Source of the DNA: Streptomyces sp. DG1A-41
GTDB lineage: Bacteria; Actinomycetota; Actinomycetes; Streptomycetales; Streptomycetaceae
Direction of reading: 5' to 3'
Assembly: GCF_037055355.1 (NCBI RefSeq)
Contig: NZ_CP146350.1
Coordinates: forward strand, 7,649,001 to 7,713,000
Length of the DNA stretch: 64,000 nucleotides
Part shown: in pieces, positions 8,767 to 17,767 of the stretch
How positions within the stretch are numbered: position 1 is the first letter of the stretch
Layout: each line of letters starts with the position of its first letter
Position numbers and translations under genes: made by a program
The notes under the pieces: model-generated
What the model was told of the DNA's origin: nothing
Seen by the model: only the letters and a program-made list of their open reading frames with translations
Databases searched by the model: none

Positions 8767-9729
8767 TCACGCCTCCGGGATCTCGAACGTGCTGGTGCGC
8801 TGCATGCCGGCGGCGCGTCCCTTGCCCGCGATGACCAGGGCCATCTTGCGGCTGGCCTCGTCGATCATCTCGTCGCCGAGCATCGCCGAGCCCTTCTTGC
8901 CGCCCGCCTCGGACGTGTAGTAGTCGTACGCGTCCAGGATCAGCTCGGCGTGGTCGTAGTCCTCCTGGGACGGCGAGAAGATCTCGTTGGACGCCTCGAC
9001 CTGGCCCGGGTGCAGTACCCACTTGCCGTCGAAGCCGAGCGCGGCGGCGCGCTGGGCGACCTCGCGGTAGCCGTCGACGTTGCGGATCTGCAGGTAGGGG
9101 CCGTCGATCGCCTGGAGGTTGTTGGCACGGGCGGCCATCAGGATCTTCATCAGGATGTAGTGGTAGGCGTCCGACGGGTAGCCGGGCGGCTGCTCGCCCA
9201 CGACCAGCGACTTCATGTTGATGGACGCCATGAAGTCGGCCGGGCCGAAGATGATCGTCTCCACGCGCGGGGAGGCCTGCGCGATCTCGTTGACGTTGTT
9301 GAGGCCCTGGGCGTTCTCGATCTGCGCCTCGATGCCGATCCGGCCGACCTCGAAGCCCATAGTCTTCTCGATCTGGGTCAGGAGGAGGTCGAGGGCGACG
9401 ATCTGCTGGGCGTCCTGGACCTTCGGCAGCATGATGCAGTCGAGGTTCTGGCCGGCGCCCTCGACGACCGTGACGACGTCGCGGTACGTCCACTCGGTCG
9501 TCCAGTCGTTGACGCGCACGACCCGCGTCTTGCCCGTCCAGTCGCCCTCGTTGAGGAACTTGACGATGGTGTGCCGCGCCTCGGGCTTGGCGAGGGGGGC
9601 GCACGCGTCCTCCAGGTCGAGGAAGACCTGGTCGGCGGGGAGGCCCTGCGCCTTCTCCAGGAAGCGGGGGTTCGAGCCCGGTACCGCCAGGCAGGAACGC
9701 CGGGGGCGAAGGCGGTTGACCGTGGTCAT
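8767..9729 (-). CDS. CoA-ester lyase, probable malyl-CoA/beta-methylmalyl-CoA lyase
   Basis: Member of the HpcH/CitE fold, 320 residues. Proposed to cleave beta-methylmalyl-CoA to glyoxylate and propionyl-CoA. Motifs: RSCLAVPGSNPRFLEKA at the N-terminus (CoA site), VFLDLEDACAP with acidic metal ligands, IEAQIENAQGL with the conserved Glu, FGPADFMASI, and GFDGKWVLHPGQV. Its ATG overlaps the stop of the mutase gene by 4 bases (ATGA), so translation is coupled. The citrate lyase beta chain is excluded because no alpha or gamma subunit is present. Confidence 0.9.
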   Translation of the reverse strand: MTTVNRLRPRRSCLAVPGSNPRFLEKAQGLPADQVFLDLEDACAPLAKPEARHTIVKFLNEGDWTGKTRVVRVNDWTTEWTYRDVVTVVEGAGQNLDCIMLPKVQDAQQIVALDLLLTQIEKTMGFEVGRIGIEAQIENAQGLNNVNEIAQASPRVETIIFGPADFMASINMKSLVVGEQPPGYPSDAYHYILMKILMAARANNLQAIDGPYLQIRNVDGYREVAQRAAALGFDGKWVLHPGQVEASNEIFSPSQEDYDHAELILDAYDYYTSEAGGKKGSAMLGDEMIDEASRKMALVIAGKGRAAGMQRTSTFEIPEA

Positions 9730-11753
9730 GCGGAGACCTCCAGGGGGTCGAGCTTGTTCGCTTTCCGGATCTCGTCGACGATGCGGCCGATGATTCCGGT
9801 GATGTCGAAGTCCTTCGGGGTGAAGACCGCGGCCACTCCGGCTGCCCTGAGCTGCTCGGCATCCCCGTTCGGGATGATGCCACCGGCGATCACCGGTATA
9901 TCTGTGGCACCGGCCACACGCAGCCGTTCGAGCACGTCCGGCACCAGTTGGGCGTGCGAGCCGGACAGGATGGACAGGCCGACCGCGTGCACGTCCTCGG
10001 CGAGGGCCGCGTCCACGATCTGCTCGGGCGTCAGCCGGATGCCCTGGTAGACCACCTCGAAGCCGGCGTCACGCGCGCGCACCGCGATCTGCTCGGCGCC
10101 GTTGGAGTGCCCGTCCAGGCCCGGCTTGCCGACCAGGAAGCGCAGCTTGCCGACGCCCAGGTCCTTGGCCGTCAGATCCACCTTCCGGCGGACCAGGGCC
10201 AGCGTGCTGCCCTCCTCGGCGGGGACGGCCACCGGCGCCGAGGAGACACCCGTGGGCGCCCTGAACTCGCCGAACACCGCGCGCAGGGCCCCGGCCCACT
10301 CGCCGGTCGTGACCCCGGCGCGGGCGCACTCCAGGGTGGCCTCCATGAGGTTCTCGGTGCCCCGGGCGGCCTCCTTCAGCCGCTCCAGCGCCTTGCAGGG
10401 CCGCGGGTGGTTGAAGGGCGGCTGGTAGCGGCTGTCGCGCCACTGCTGGAGCGAGGCGATGACGCGGGCCTCGACCTCCGGGTCGACCGTCAGGATCGCG
10501 GTGTCCAGGTCGGCGGTCAGCGGGTTCGGCTCGGTGCCCTCGAAGGCGTTGACACCGATGATCTTCTCCTGGCCGGACTCGATCCGGCCCCGGCGTTCCG
10601 CGTGCGAGGCGACCAGCTGCGACTTGAGGTAGCCGGACTCGACGGCCGCCATCGCGCCGCCCATCTCCTGGATGCGGTCGATCTCCGCGGACGCGGCCTC
10701 GACCAGCTCCTCCACCTTCGCCTCGATCACCTTCGAGCCCTCGAAGACGTCGTCGTACTCCAGCAGATCGCTCTCGTACGCCAGCACCTGCTGGATGCGC
10801 AGCGACCACTGCTGGTCCCAGGGGCGGGGCAGGCCGAGGGCCTCGTTCCAGGCGGGGAGCTGGACGGCCCGCGCGCGTGCGTCCTTGGAGAGGGTCACGG
10901 CCAGCATTTCGAGGACGATCCGCTGGACGTTGTTCTCCGGCTGGGCCTCCGTCAGGCCCAGGGAGTTGACCTGGACGCCGTAGCGGAAGCGGCGGTGCTT
11001 GGGGTTCTCGATGCCGTACCGCTCGCGGGTGATCCTGTCCCAGATGCGGCCGAAGGCGCGCATCTTGCACATCTCCTCGATGAAGCGGACGCCCGCGTTC
11101 ACAAAGAAGGAGATCCGGCCGACGACGTCGCCCATGCGCTCCTGCGGCACCTGGCCCGAGTCGCGCACGGCGTCGAGAACGGCGATCGCGGTGGACATCG
11201 CGTACGCGATCTCCTGGACCGGCGTGGCGCCCGCCTCCTGTAGGTGGTAGCTACAGATGTTGATCGGGTTCCACTTCGGCATGTGGGAGACCGTGTACGC
11301 GATCATGTCCGTCGTCAGGCGGAGCGAGGGCCCCGGCGGGAAGACGTGCGTCCCCCGGGACAGGTACTCCTTGACGATGTCGTTCTGGGTCGTGCCCTGG
11401 AGCTGGGTGATGTCCGCACCCTGCTCCTCGGCGACGACCTGGTAGAGCGCCAGCAGCCACATGGCCGTGGCGTTGATGGTCATCGAGGTGTTCATCTGCT
11501 CCAGGGGGATGTCCTGGAACAGCCGGCGCATGTCACCGACGTGCGCGATCGGCACGCCGACCCGGCCGACCTCGCCGCGGGCGAGGATGTGGTCGGAGTC
11601 GTAGCCGGTCTGCGTCGGCAGGTCGAACGCCACCGACAGACCCGTCTGGCCCTTGGCGAGGTTGCGCCGGTACAGCTCGTTGGACGCCTCGGCCGTGGAG
11701 TGACCGGCGTAGGTGCGCATGAGCCACGGCCGGTCCTTCTGACGCTCAGTCAT
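9726..11753 (-). CDS. meaA: Coenzyme B12-dependent mutase, ethylmalonyl-CoA mutase (MeaA type)
   Basis: Radical mutase that converts ethylmalonyl-CoA to methylsuccinyl-CoA, 675 residues. The N-terminal TIM-barrel part has TYAGHSTAEASNELYRRN and FDLPTQTGYDSD, and the C-terminal B12 domain from about residue 542 has the cobalamin-binding D547-x-H549-x-x-G552 and the later GGIIPNGD. Catalytic and B12 domains sit on one chain, unlike heterodimeric methylmalonyl-CoA mutase. The gene lies 19 bases after ccr, the arrangement known for the ccr-meaA pair in Streptomyces, which favours this substrate over methylmalonyl-CoA. Confidence 0.93.
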   Translation of the reverse strand: MTERQKDRPWLMRTYAGHSTAEASNELYRRNLAKGQTGLSVAFDLPTQTGYDSDHILARGEVGRVGVPIAHVGDMRRLFQDIPLEQMNTSMTINATAMWLLALYQVVAEEQGADITQLQGTTQNDIVKEYLSRGTHVFPPGPSLRLTTDMIAYTVSHMPKWNPINICSYHLQEAGATPVQEIAYAMSTAIAVLDAVRDSGQVPQERMGDVVGRISFFVNAGVRFIEEMCKMRAFGRIWDRITRERYGIENPKHRRFRYGVQVNSLGLTEAQPENNVQRIVLEMLAVTLSKDARARAVQLPAWNEALGLPRPWDQQWSLRIQQVLAYESDLLEYDDVFEGSKVIEAKVEELVEAASAEIDRIQEMGGAMAAVESGYLKSQLVASHAERRGRIESGQEKIIGVNAFEGTEPNPLTADLDTAILTVDPEVEARVIASLQQWRDSRYQPPFNHPRPCKALERLKEAARGTENLMEATLECARAGVTTGEWAGALRAVFGEFRAPTGVSSAPVAVPAEEGSTLALVRRKVDLTAKDLGVGKLRFLVGKPGLDGHSNGAEQIAVRARDAGFEVVYQGIRLTPEQIVDAALAEDVHAVGLSILSGSHAQLVPDVLERLRVAGATDIPVIAGGIIPNGDAEQLRAAGVAAVFTPKDFDITGIIGRIVDEIRKANKLDPLEVSA

Positions 11754-11772
11754 CTGTGACCTCAGCTGTCTT

Positions 11773-13116
11773 TCAGACGTTCCGGAAGCGGTTGATGGCG
11801 TCGATGTGCTGGGCGCGCTTGGCGTGGTCGCGCACGCCCAAGCCCTCCTCGGGGGCCATGCACAGCACGCCGACCTTGCCCTGGTGCAGGTTGCGGTGCA
11901 CGTCGTAGGCGGCCTGGCCGGTGTCCTCCAGGGAGTACACCTTCGACAGGGTCGGGTGGATCTTGCCCTTCGCGATGAGCCGGTTGGCCTCCCAGGCCTC
12001 GCGGTAGTTGGCGAAGTGCGAGCCGATGATCCGCTTCAAGGACATCCACAGGTAGCGGTTGTCGTACTCGTGCATGTAGCCCGAGGTGGAGGCGCAGGTC
12101 GTGATGGTGCCGCCCTTGCGGGTGACGAAGACGCTCGCGCCGAAGGTCTCGCGGCCGGGGTGCTCGAAGACGATGTCGATGTCCTCGCCGCCGGTGAGCT
12201 CACGGATGCGCTTGCCGAAGCGCTTCCACTCCTTGGGATCCTGGGTGTTCTCGTCCTTCCAGAACTTGTAGCCCTCGGCGTTGCGGTCGATGATCGCCTC
12301 GGCGCCCATCGCGCGGCAGATCTCCGCCTTCTGTGGCGAGGACACGACGCAGATCGGGTTGGCGCCGCCGGCCAGTGCGAACTGGGTGGCGTACGAGCCG
12401 AGTCCGCCGCTCGCACCCCAGATGAGGACGTTGTCGCCCTGCTTCATGCCGGCGCCGTTGCGGGAGACCAGCTGGCGGTAGGCGGTGGAGTTGACCAGAC
12501 CGGGAGCGGCGGCCTCCTCCCAGCTGAGGTGGTCGGGCTTGGGCATCAGCTGGTTCGACTTGACCAGCGCGATCTCCGCGAGACCGCCGAAGTTGGTCTC
12601 GAATCCCCAGATGCGCTGCTCGGGGTCGAGCATCGTGTCGTTGTGGCCGTCGCTGGACTCCAGCTCGACGGACAGGCAGTGCGCGACGACCTCGTCGCCG
12701 GGCCGCCAGGCGTTGACGCCCGGGCCGGTGCGCAGGACGACGCCCGCGAGGTCGGAGCCGATGATGTGGTACGGCAGGTCGTGGCGCTTGGCCAGCTCGC
12801 TGGTGCGGCCGTAGCGCTCCAGGAAGCCGAACGTCGACAGCGGCTCGAAGATCGAGGTCCACACCGAGTTGTAGTTGACCGACGAGGCCATGACGGCCAC
12901 CAGGGCCTCGCCCGGGCCGAGCTCGGGCAGCGGCACCTCGTCCAGGTGGATCGACTTGCGGGGGTCCTTGTCGCGCGTGGCGAGCCCGGCGAACATCTCC
13001 GTCTCGTCCTTGTGCACGGTGATCGCGCGGTACGACTCGGGGAGCGGGAGGGCGGCGAAGTCCTCCGACGTGGAGTCGGGCGACTGGATCGCGGCCAGGA
13101 TGTCCTTCACGGTCAC
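11773..13116 (-). CDS. ccr: Crotonyl-CoA carboxylase/reductase
   Basis: NADPH-dependent enzyme that reduces and carboxylates crotonyl-CoA to ethylmalonyl-CoA. It has 447 residues from the GTG at 13116. The MDR-family cofactor site is IWGASGGLGSYATQ (about 232-245). Residues known to hold CO2 in characterised homologues are all present: N81 in SVNYNSVW, F172 and E173 in WGFETNF, H367 in IIGSHFAN. That supports carboxylation rather than simple reduction. First gene of the ethylmalonyl-CoA block; it also yields extender units for polyketides. Confidence 0.97.
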   Translation of the reverse strand: MTVKDILAAIQSPDSTSEDFAALPLPESYRAITVHKDETEMFAGLATRDKDPRKSIHLDEVPLPELGPGEALVAVMASSVNYNSVWTSIFEPLSTFGFLERYGRTSELAKRHDLPYHIIGSDLAGVVLRTGPGVNAWRPGDEVVAHCLSVELESSDGHNDTMLDPEQRIWGFETNFGGLAEIALVKSNQLMPKPDHLSWEEAAAPGLVNSTAYRQLVSRNGAGMKQGDNVLIWGASGGLGSYATQFALAGGANPICVVSSPQKAEICRAMGAEAIIDRNAEGYKFWKDENTQDPKEWKRFGKRIRELTGGEDIDIVFEHPGRETFGASVFVTRKGGTITTCASTSGYMHEYDNRYLWMSLKRIIGSHFANYREAWEANRLIAKGKIHPTLSKVYSLEDTGQAAYDVHRNLHQGKVGVLCMAPEEGLGVRDHAKRAQHIDAINRFRNV

Positions 13117-13322
13117 GGTGTTGCCTCCGGCGGTGAGCGCCCTGAGGGAGGGGCGCTGACGGTTACGTCGGTGCTGCTGAGGGTTGAGGGTGTGCCGTCG
13201 GTTCGGCGGTGGTGCTGTTCGGCAGCGCTGGTGGCGCGGGAGGTTGCCTGTGACGCAGGCGTCCGGGAGGGCAGGCGCTGGGCTTGCTGGGACATCGCCC
13301 GGACCTCTTCAACGTATGACAC
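13113..13322 (-). other. Possible leader ORF ahead of ccr
   Basis: A 69-codon frame starting ATG at 13322 whose TGA stop overlaps the ccr GTG start (GTGA). Such an overlap is typical of coupled genes, but the codon use is poorly biased toward G or C at third positions, and no family is recognised. It may simply be the ccr 5' leader read by chance. Further upstream, at 13377-13384, is the palindrome TTACGTAA, a possible regulatory site. Confidence 0.25.
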
Positions 13323-13450
13323 CGCGTGTCACCCCGCAAGGCACTGAGTGCCAGAACTTGCTCTCAGATGAAATCTTTACGTAACAAATGAGCGATGATC
13401 GATCGAACGAGGCCGTCAAAGGGCTGCAAAACAGTCCCTGACATGTCAAA

Positions 13451-13474
13451 ACGGCCACCCCGAAGGGTGGCCGT
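13451..13474 (-). terminator. Intrinsic terminator of the tetR gene
   Basis: Ten-bp perfect stem, ACGGCCACCC with GGGTGGCCGT, around a four-base loop that reads TTCG on the minus strand, followed on that strand by TTTGACA. It begins 31 bases past the tetR stop and would insulate ccr from tetR transcription. Confidence 0.85.
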
Positions 13475-13504
13475 CATCACACGTCGTCACCGGGCGAAGG
13501 GCGC

Positions 13505-14314
13505 TCAGCGTTCCTTGAGCGCCTGCTCGATCGTCCGCATGACCTCGTCCAGCGGGGCGTCGGTGCGGGCGACGGTCACCAGCACCTCGCCCTGCGCCGA
13601 GGCCGTGGCCGCGGCCGGCTGCGACTCCGCGGTGCGCCCGGCCCCGATGCCCGTGCCGAACGTCTTCCGCACGATCGCGAAGGCGTGGTCCAGCTGCGCC
13701 TCCACGTCGCCCTGTCCGCCCGCCCTGAGCCAGCGCCGCAGCACGTGGTTGTGCGCGGTGACCACGGCGGACGCGGCGACCTCCGCGAGCAGCGGGTCGT
13801 CGTTGGCGTCGTCGGCGTGCGCGCGCTCGTCGAAGTGGCCGAGGAGGTAGCGGGTGAACAGACGCTCGTAGCGGGCCACGGACGCGATCTCCGCCTCGCG
13901 CAGGGTGGGCACCTCGCGCGTCAGCTTGTAGCGGGCGACCGAGATCTCCGGACGGGCCGCGTACATCTTCATGACTTCCTTGATGCCGCGGCACACCGTG
14001 TCGAGCGGATGCTCGTGCGCGGGCGCGGCGTTGAGCACCGCCTCGGCCCGGACCAGGGTGTCGTCGTGGTCGGGGAAGATCGCCTCTTCCTTGGAGCGGA
14101 AGTGGCGGAAGAACGTGCGGCGGGCGACCCCGGCCTGCGCCGCGATCTCGTCGACGGTGGTCGCCTCGTAGCCCTTGGTCGCGAACAGCTCCATCGCGGC
14201 GGCCGCCAGTTCCCGGCGCATCTTGAGCCGCTGGGCGGCGGCGCGAGAGCCTGCGGCACTTTCCGGCGCGTCGGCCGTAGCCGGTGTACGTGAGGACTTG
14301 GCGGGCTGGGACAT
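13505..14314 (-). CDS. TetR-family transcriptional regulator
   Basis: DNA-binding repressor of 269 residues. The helix-turn-helix lies near residues 35-85 and shows AAAMELFATKGYEATTVDEIA and QAGVARRTFFRHFRSKEEA, the standard TetR pattern. The remainder is a helical ligand-binding domain with a low-complexity Ala-rich tail. Start chosen at MSQPAKSSRTP (ATG at 14314); an in-frame ATG seven codons upstream is possible. It sits between the 3-hydroxyacyl-CoA dehydrogenase gene and ccr on the same strand, so control of either acyl-CoA gene set is likely, with an acyl-CoA as possible effector (inference). Confidence 0.9.
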   Translation of the reverse strand: MSQPAKSSRTPATADAPESAAGSRAAAQRLKMRRELAAAAMELFATKGYEATTVDEIAAQAGVARRTFFRHFRSKEEAIFPDHDDTLVRAEAVLNAAPAHEHPLDTVCRGIKEVMKMYAARPEISVARYKLTREVPTLREAEIASVARYERLFTRYLLGHFDERAHADDANDDPLLAEVAASAVVTAHNHVLRRWLRAGGQGDVEAQLDHAFAIVRKTFGTGIGAGRTAESQPAAATASAQGEVLVTVARTDAPLDEVMRTIEQALKER

Positions 14315-14450
14315 GCCCCGAACGTACTGCATGTGTGCAGCTCGCCGCGCATGACCTGGTTCTGCGCCGCCGCCCGAGGGCGGGGCGAACCGGTCCGGGC
14401 CGAGCAGGCCGCCCCACTCCGCGCCGGACCGGAACCAGTCGCCGGGACTC

Positions 14451-16256
14451 TCAGCGCTTGGCATATTCGCGGAAGCCACGGCCGGTCTTGCGGCCGAGGC
14501 AGCCCGCGGCCACCAGGTGCTCGAGGAGCGGCGCCGGGGCGAGCCCCGGGTCGCGGAACTCGCGGTGCAGGACCTTCTCGATGGCGAGCGAGACGTCGAG
14601 CCCGACGACGTCCAGCAGCTCGAACGGGCCCATCGGGTAACCCCCGCCCAGCTTCATCGCCGCGTCGATGTCGTCGAGCGACGCGTAGTGCTCCTGCACC
14701 ATCTTGATCGCGTTGTTCAGGTACGGGAACAGCAGCGCGTTCACGATGAAGCCCGCCCGGTCACCGCAGTCGACCGCGTGCTTCCTGATCCGGCCGCAGA
14801 CCTCGCGGACCGTCGCGTGGACGTCGTCGGCCGTCAGCACCGTACGCACGACCTCCACCAGCTTCATGGCCGGCGCCGGGTTGAAGAAGTGCATGCCGAT
14901 CACGTCCTGCGGGCGCGAGGTGGCCCGGGCGCAGGCGACGACCGGCAGGGACGAGGTGGTGGTGGCCAGGACCGCGCCCTGCTTGCAGACCTTGTCCAGC
15001 GCGGTGAACAACTGCCGCTTGACCTCCAGGTCCTCGGCGACCGCCTCCACGGCCAGGTCGACGTCGGCGAAGTCGTCGTAGGTGCCCGTCGGCGTGACGC
15101 GGTCCAGGGTCTGCGCGGCGGCCTCGGCGGTCATCCGGCCCTTGTCGACCGAGCGGGACAGGGACTTGCCGATCCGGGCCTTCGCCGCCTGGGCCTTCTC
15201 CTCGCTGCGGGCGGCGAGGACGACCTCGTACCCGGCCTTGGCGAAGACCTCGGCGATACCGGAGGCCATGGTGCCCGAGCCCGCGACACCGACCGAGCGG
15301 ACCTCCCGGCCCGCAACCAGGTCGCCGCCCTCCAGCGGGGTCAGCGCGTCCCGCACGACGGTGCCGCTGCCGGGCGCTTCGTAGGTGTAGAACCCGCGGC
15401 CCGCCTTGCGGCCGGTCAGGCCCGCCTCGCTCAGCTGCTTGAGGATCGGCGCGGGGGCGTGCAGCCGGTCGTGGGAGGCGGTGTACATCGCCTCCAGGAC
15501 CGTGCGCGCGGTGTCGACACCGATCAGGTCGAGCAGCGCCAGCGGGCCCATCGGCAGGCCGCAGCCCAGCCGCATGGCGGCGTCGATGTCCTCACGGGAG
15601 GCGTACTTCGCCTCGTACATCGCGGCGGCCTGGTTGAGGTAGCCGAACAGCAGGCCGTCGGCGACGAACCCGGGGCGGTCGCCGACCGCGACGGGCTCCT
15701 TGCCCAGGTCGAGGGCGAGATCGGTGACCGCCGTGACGGCCGCCGGCGCGGTCAGCACCGAGGAGACGACCTCGACCAGCCGCATCGCCGGGGCCGGGTT
15801 GAAGAAGTGCAGGCCCAGCACCCGCTCCGGACGGGCCGAGTCGGCGGCGAGCCGGGTGACGGACAGGGCGTTGGTGCCGGTCGCCAGGATCGTCTCGGGG
15901 CGCACGATCCCGTCCAGTTCCCGGAAGACCTGCTGCTTGATCTCGTACGACTCCGGAACCACCTCGATGACCAGGTCGGCGTCGGCCGCGGCCCGCAGGT
16001 CGGTGGAGGTGCGGACGCGGTCCAGGATCTCCGCGCGGTCCTGCTCGGTCAGCCGCCCGCGCTCGACGCCACGGGCGGTGGAGGACTCCAGGGCGGCGAC
16101 GCACTTCGCGGCCTGGGCCTCGCTGATGTCGATGCCGACGACCTCGCGGCCGGCCTTGGCGAGGACCTCGGCGATGCCGGTGCCCATCGTGCCGAGGCCG
16201 ACGACGGCGACGGTGCGCAGCGGGGACTGGGACGAGTCGGAAAGGGGAGTGGCCAT
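14451..16256 (-). CDS. 3-hydroxyacyl-CoA dehydrogenase, tandem two-domain form
   Basis: NAD enzyme that oxidises 3-hydroxyacyl-CoA, or makes 3-hydroxybutyryl-CoA from acetoacetyl-CoA in reverse. At 601 residues it is an internal duplication: each half has its own Rossmann motif (GLGTMGTGIAEVLAKAG and GSGTMASGIAEVFAKAG) and its own C-terminal HCDH domain (GRKAGRGFYTYE and GRKTGRGFREYAKR). In the reductive direction it would prepare the crotonyl-CoA precursor for ccr, which fits the location. The ATG at 16256 begins MATPLSDSSQ; the frame remains open upstream without homology. Confidence 0.92.
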   Translation of the reverse strand: MATPLSDSSQSPLRTVAVVGLGTMGTGIAEVLAKAGREVVGIDISEAQAAKCVAALESSTARGVERGRLTEQDRAEILDRVRTSTDLRAAADADLVIEVVPESYEIKQQVFRELDGIVRPETILATGTNALSVTRLAADSARPERVLGLHFFNPAPAMRLVEVVSSVLTAPAAVTAVTDLALDLGKEPVAVGDRPGFVADGLLFGYLNQAAAMYEAKYASREDIDAAMRLGCGLPMGPLALLDLIGVDTARTVLEAMYTASHDRLHAPAPILKQLSEAGLTGRKAGRGFYTYEAPGSGTVVRDALTPLEGGDLVAGREVRSVGVAGSGTMASGIAEVFAKAGYEVVLAARSEEKAQAAKARIGKSLSRSVDKGRMTAEAAAQTLDRVTPTGTYDDFADVDLAVEAVAEDLEVKRQLFTALDKVCKQGAVLATTTSSLPVVACARATSRPQDVIGMHFFNPAPAMKLVEVVRTVLTADDVHATVREVCGRIRKHAVDCGDRAGFIVNALLFPYLNNAIKMVQEHYASLDDIDAAMKLGGGYPMGPFELLDVVGLDVSLAIEKVLHREFRDPGLAPAPLLEHLVAAGCLGRKTGRGFREYAKR

Positions 16257-16538
16257 CGCGGGACTCCAGGAATGAGGGTGACGACGGGGAACGCCGCCCG
16301 GGTGCGCCGAAGGCGGACAGGCGAGAGCCGGACCTCGGGCGCACCGGGTGCGTGAGAAGTGCGGGTGTTGGCCGGGCTGCTGGCGCACACGCCCGGTGCC
16401 GTCGGGCCGGGCGTGCACACGCCCGGTGAACGGCGGTTCCGGCCGGCCCTGTCCCGGGGCCGAGCCGTACTGCGGTACCTGAAGTACCGAACCGACTGCT
16501 CTCACGACGGCCGCGTCACCAGACCGCCGCGAGGAAAT

Positions 16539-16580
16539 GCGAGTGGGTAACTCGCTCGTCTGAGCTTAACTCGCGGGTAA
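16539..16580. promoter_or_regulatory. Paired inverted repeats in a divergent promoter region
   Basis: Two related palindromes stand between the dehydrogenase and the HEAT gene. The first is GCGAGT-GGGTA-ACTCGC at 16539-16555; the second, TTAACTCGCGGGTAA at 16566-16580, matches its own reverse complement at 11 of 15 positions. Both contain GGGTAA next to CTCG. This resembles a TetR-type operator pair, and the nearby TetR protein is the obvious candidate binder. The rest of the 393-base divergent gap shows nothing else I recognise. Confidence 0.5.
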
Positions 16581-16649
16581 CGAGCGCGCCAGCCCTCGTG
16601 TTTGTGATGTACGTCCCGCACAGCTCGCGACGCCTCTAATCTCTCCGTC

Positions 16650-17225
16650 ATGGACGAAGAGTTGCGATCACTCACGGAGCGCTTACGGCAGGAGTCGGGG
16701 GCGTCGCCCGCCTTCGAGCGGCTCGTGGCGACCGACGACCTCGACGCCCTGGCCGCGGTGCTGACGGAGCCCGGGCAGCCCTTGTGGGCGAGGGAGCTGG
16801 CCGCTTTCCGGCTCGGAGTCGCCGGGGACCGGCGGGCCTTCGAGTCCCTGGTGCTGATGCTCAACCACCGTGACCCGCCGCGCTGCGCCTCCGCCGCCTA
16901 CGCCCTCGCCCGCCTCGGCGACCCGCGCACCGCCCGCGCGGCCGCCGCCCTCGCCACCAACGAACTGCGCGTCGCCTACGCCCTGCACCCCGTCCGGCTC
17001 CTGGTCGAACTGCGTGCCCCGGAGGCCGTGCCCGCCCTGATCACCACCCTCCAGCGACGGCTGCGCCCGCACGACCCGTACCGCCGCGTGGCCCTCGCCT
17101 GCGTGGACGGGCTCGGCACGCTGGGCGACGCCCGGGCCAGACCCGTACTGAACGAGGCCCTCGCGCATCCGGTGCTGGCGGAGGCGGCGGTGCGGGCGCT
17201 GGGGCGGATTCCGAAGCAGAGGTGA
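16650..17225 (+). CDS. HEAT-repeat protein
   Basis: A 191-residue all-helical protein built of HEAT-like repeats. Repeating elements such as WARELAAFRLGVAGD, CASAAYALARLGDPR, RRVALACVDGLGTLGDAR and LAEAAVRALGRIP recur about every 30 residues. No catalytic motif and no signal peptide. Such proteins act as protein-binding scaffolds; the partner is unknown. Its stop is 2 bases from the convergent stop of the acetyltransferase gene. Confidence 0.85.
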   Translation: MDEELRSLTERLRQESGASPAFERLVATDDLDALAAVLTEPGQPLWARELAAFRLGVAGDRRAFESLVLMLNHRDPPRCASAAYALARLGDPRTARAAAALATNELRVAYALHPVRLLVELRAPEAVPALITTLQRRLRPHDPYRRVALACVDGLGTLGDARARPVLNEALAHPVLAEAAVRALGRIPKQR

Positions 17226-17227
17226 TA

Positions 17228-17767
17228 TCAGCGGGGCAGCGCGCGTGCGTACCGCACCTCCGGGACGACGACACCGTCCACCTCGAAGGGCTCCTCGGCG
17301 CCGTCCGCGTGGAAGCCGGCCCGTTCGTAGAAGCGGCGGGCCCGGTTGTTTCCCTTGAGGACCCACAGCAGCAGACGGTTGTGGCCCGCGGCGGAGCAGC
17401 GCGCGATGGACTCCATGAGCAGAGCCCGTCCCGCGCCTTGTCCCAGGTGTTCCGGATGGACGTAGACGGCGTACAACTCGGCGTCATCGGTGAAGACGTC
17501 ACCGTCCCGGTAGGGCCCGTGGCAGGCCCAGCCGACGATCTCGCCGCCGGAGTCCTCGGCGACCAGGTTCACCACGCTGCCGTCGGCCTGTGCGAAGTAC
17601 GAGCGGCGGCGCTCGGCGTCCTCCGAGACGCTGAGCCCGTCCAGGTATGACTGCGGGACGAGCCCCTCGTACGCGGTCTGCCAGCCGTCGATGCGGATCT
17701 CGGCGACGCGGTCGCAGTCGGCGAGCGTCATCTCCCGTGTCCGAAGCGCCCTTGTCGAAGGGTTCAC
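17228..17767 (-). CDS. GNAT-family N-acetyltransferase
   Basis: Acetyl-CoA-dependent acetyltransferase of 179 residues. The acetyl-CoA loop reads VHPEHLGQGAGRALL, preceded by the strand AELYAVYV and followed by LWVLKGNNRARRFYERAGF, the usual GNAT C-terminal motif. The GTG start at 17767 overlaps the stop of the broken RidA gene by four bases, so the two were once co-translated. Substrate unknown. Confidence 0.9.
   Translation of the reverse strand: MNPSTRALRTREMTLADCDRVAEIRIDGWQTAYEGLVPQSYLDGLSVSEDAERRRSYFAQADGSVVNLVAEDSGGEIVGWACHGPYRDGDVFTDDAELYAVYVHPEHLGQGAGRALLMESIARCSAAGHNRLLLWVLKGNNRARRFYERAGFHADGAEEPFEVDGVVVPEVRYARALPR

Noticed and set aside
8767..9729. Lyase gene considered as citrate lyase beta chain
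   Set aside because: No alpha or gamma subunit is present and the neighbours define the ethylmalonyl-CoA pathway.
14517..16355. A 612-codon frame antisense to the tandem dehydrogenase
   Set aside because: Shadow of a real gene: no start signal, no recognisable domain, low-complexity Arg/Val/Gly composition.
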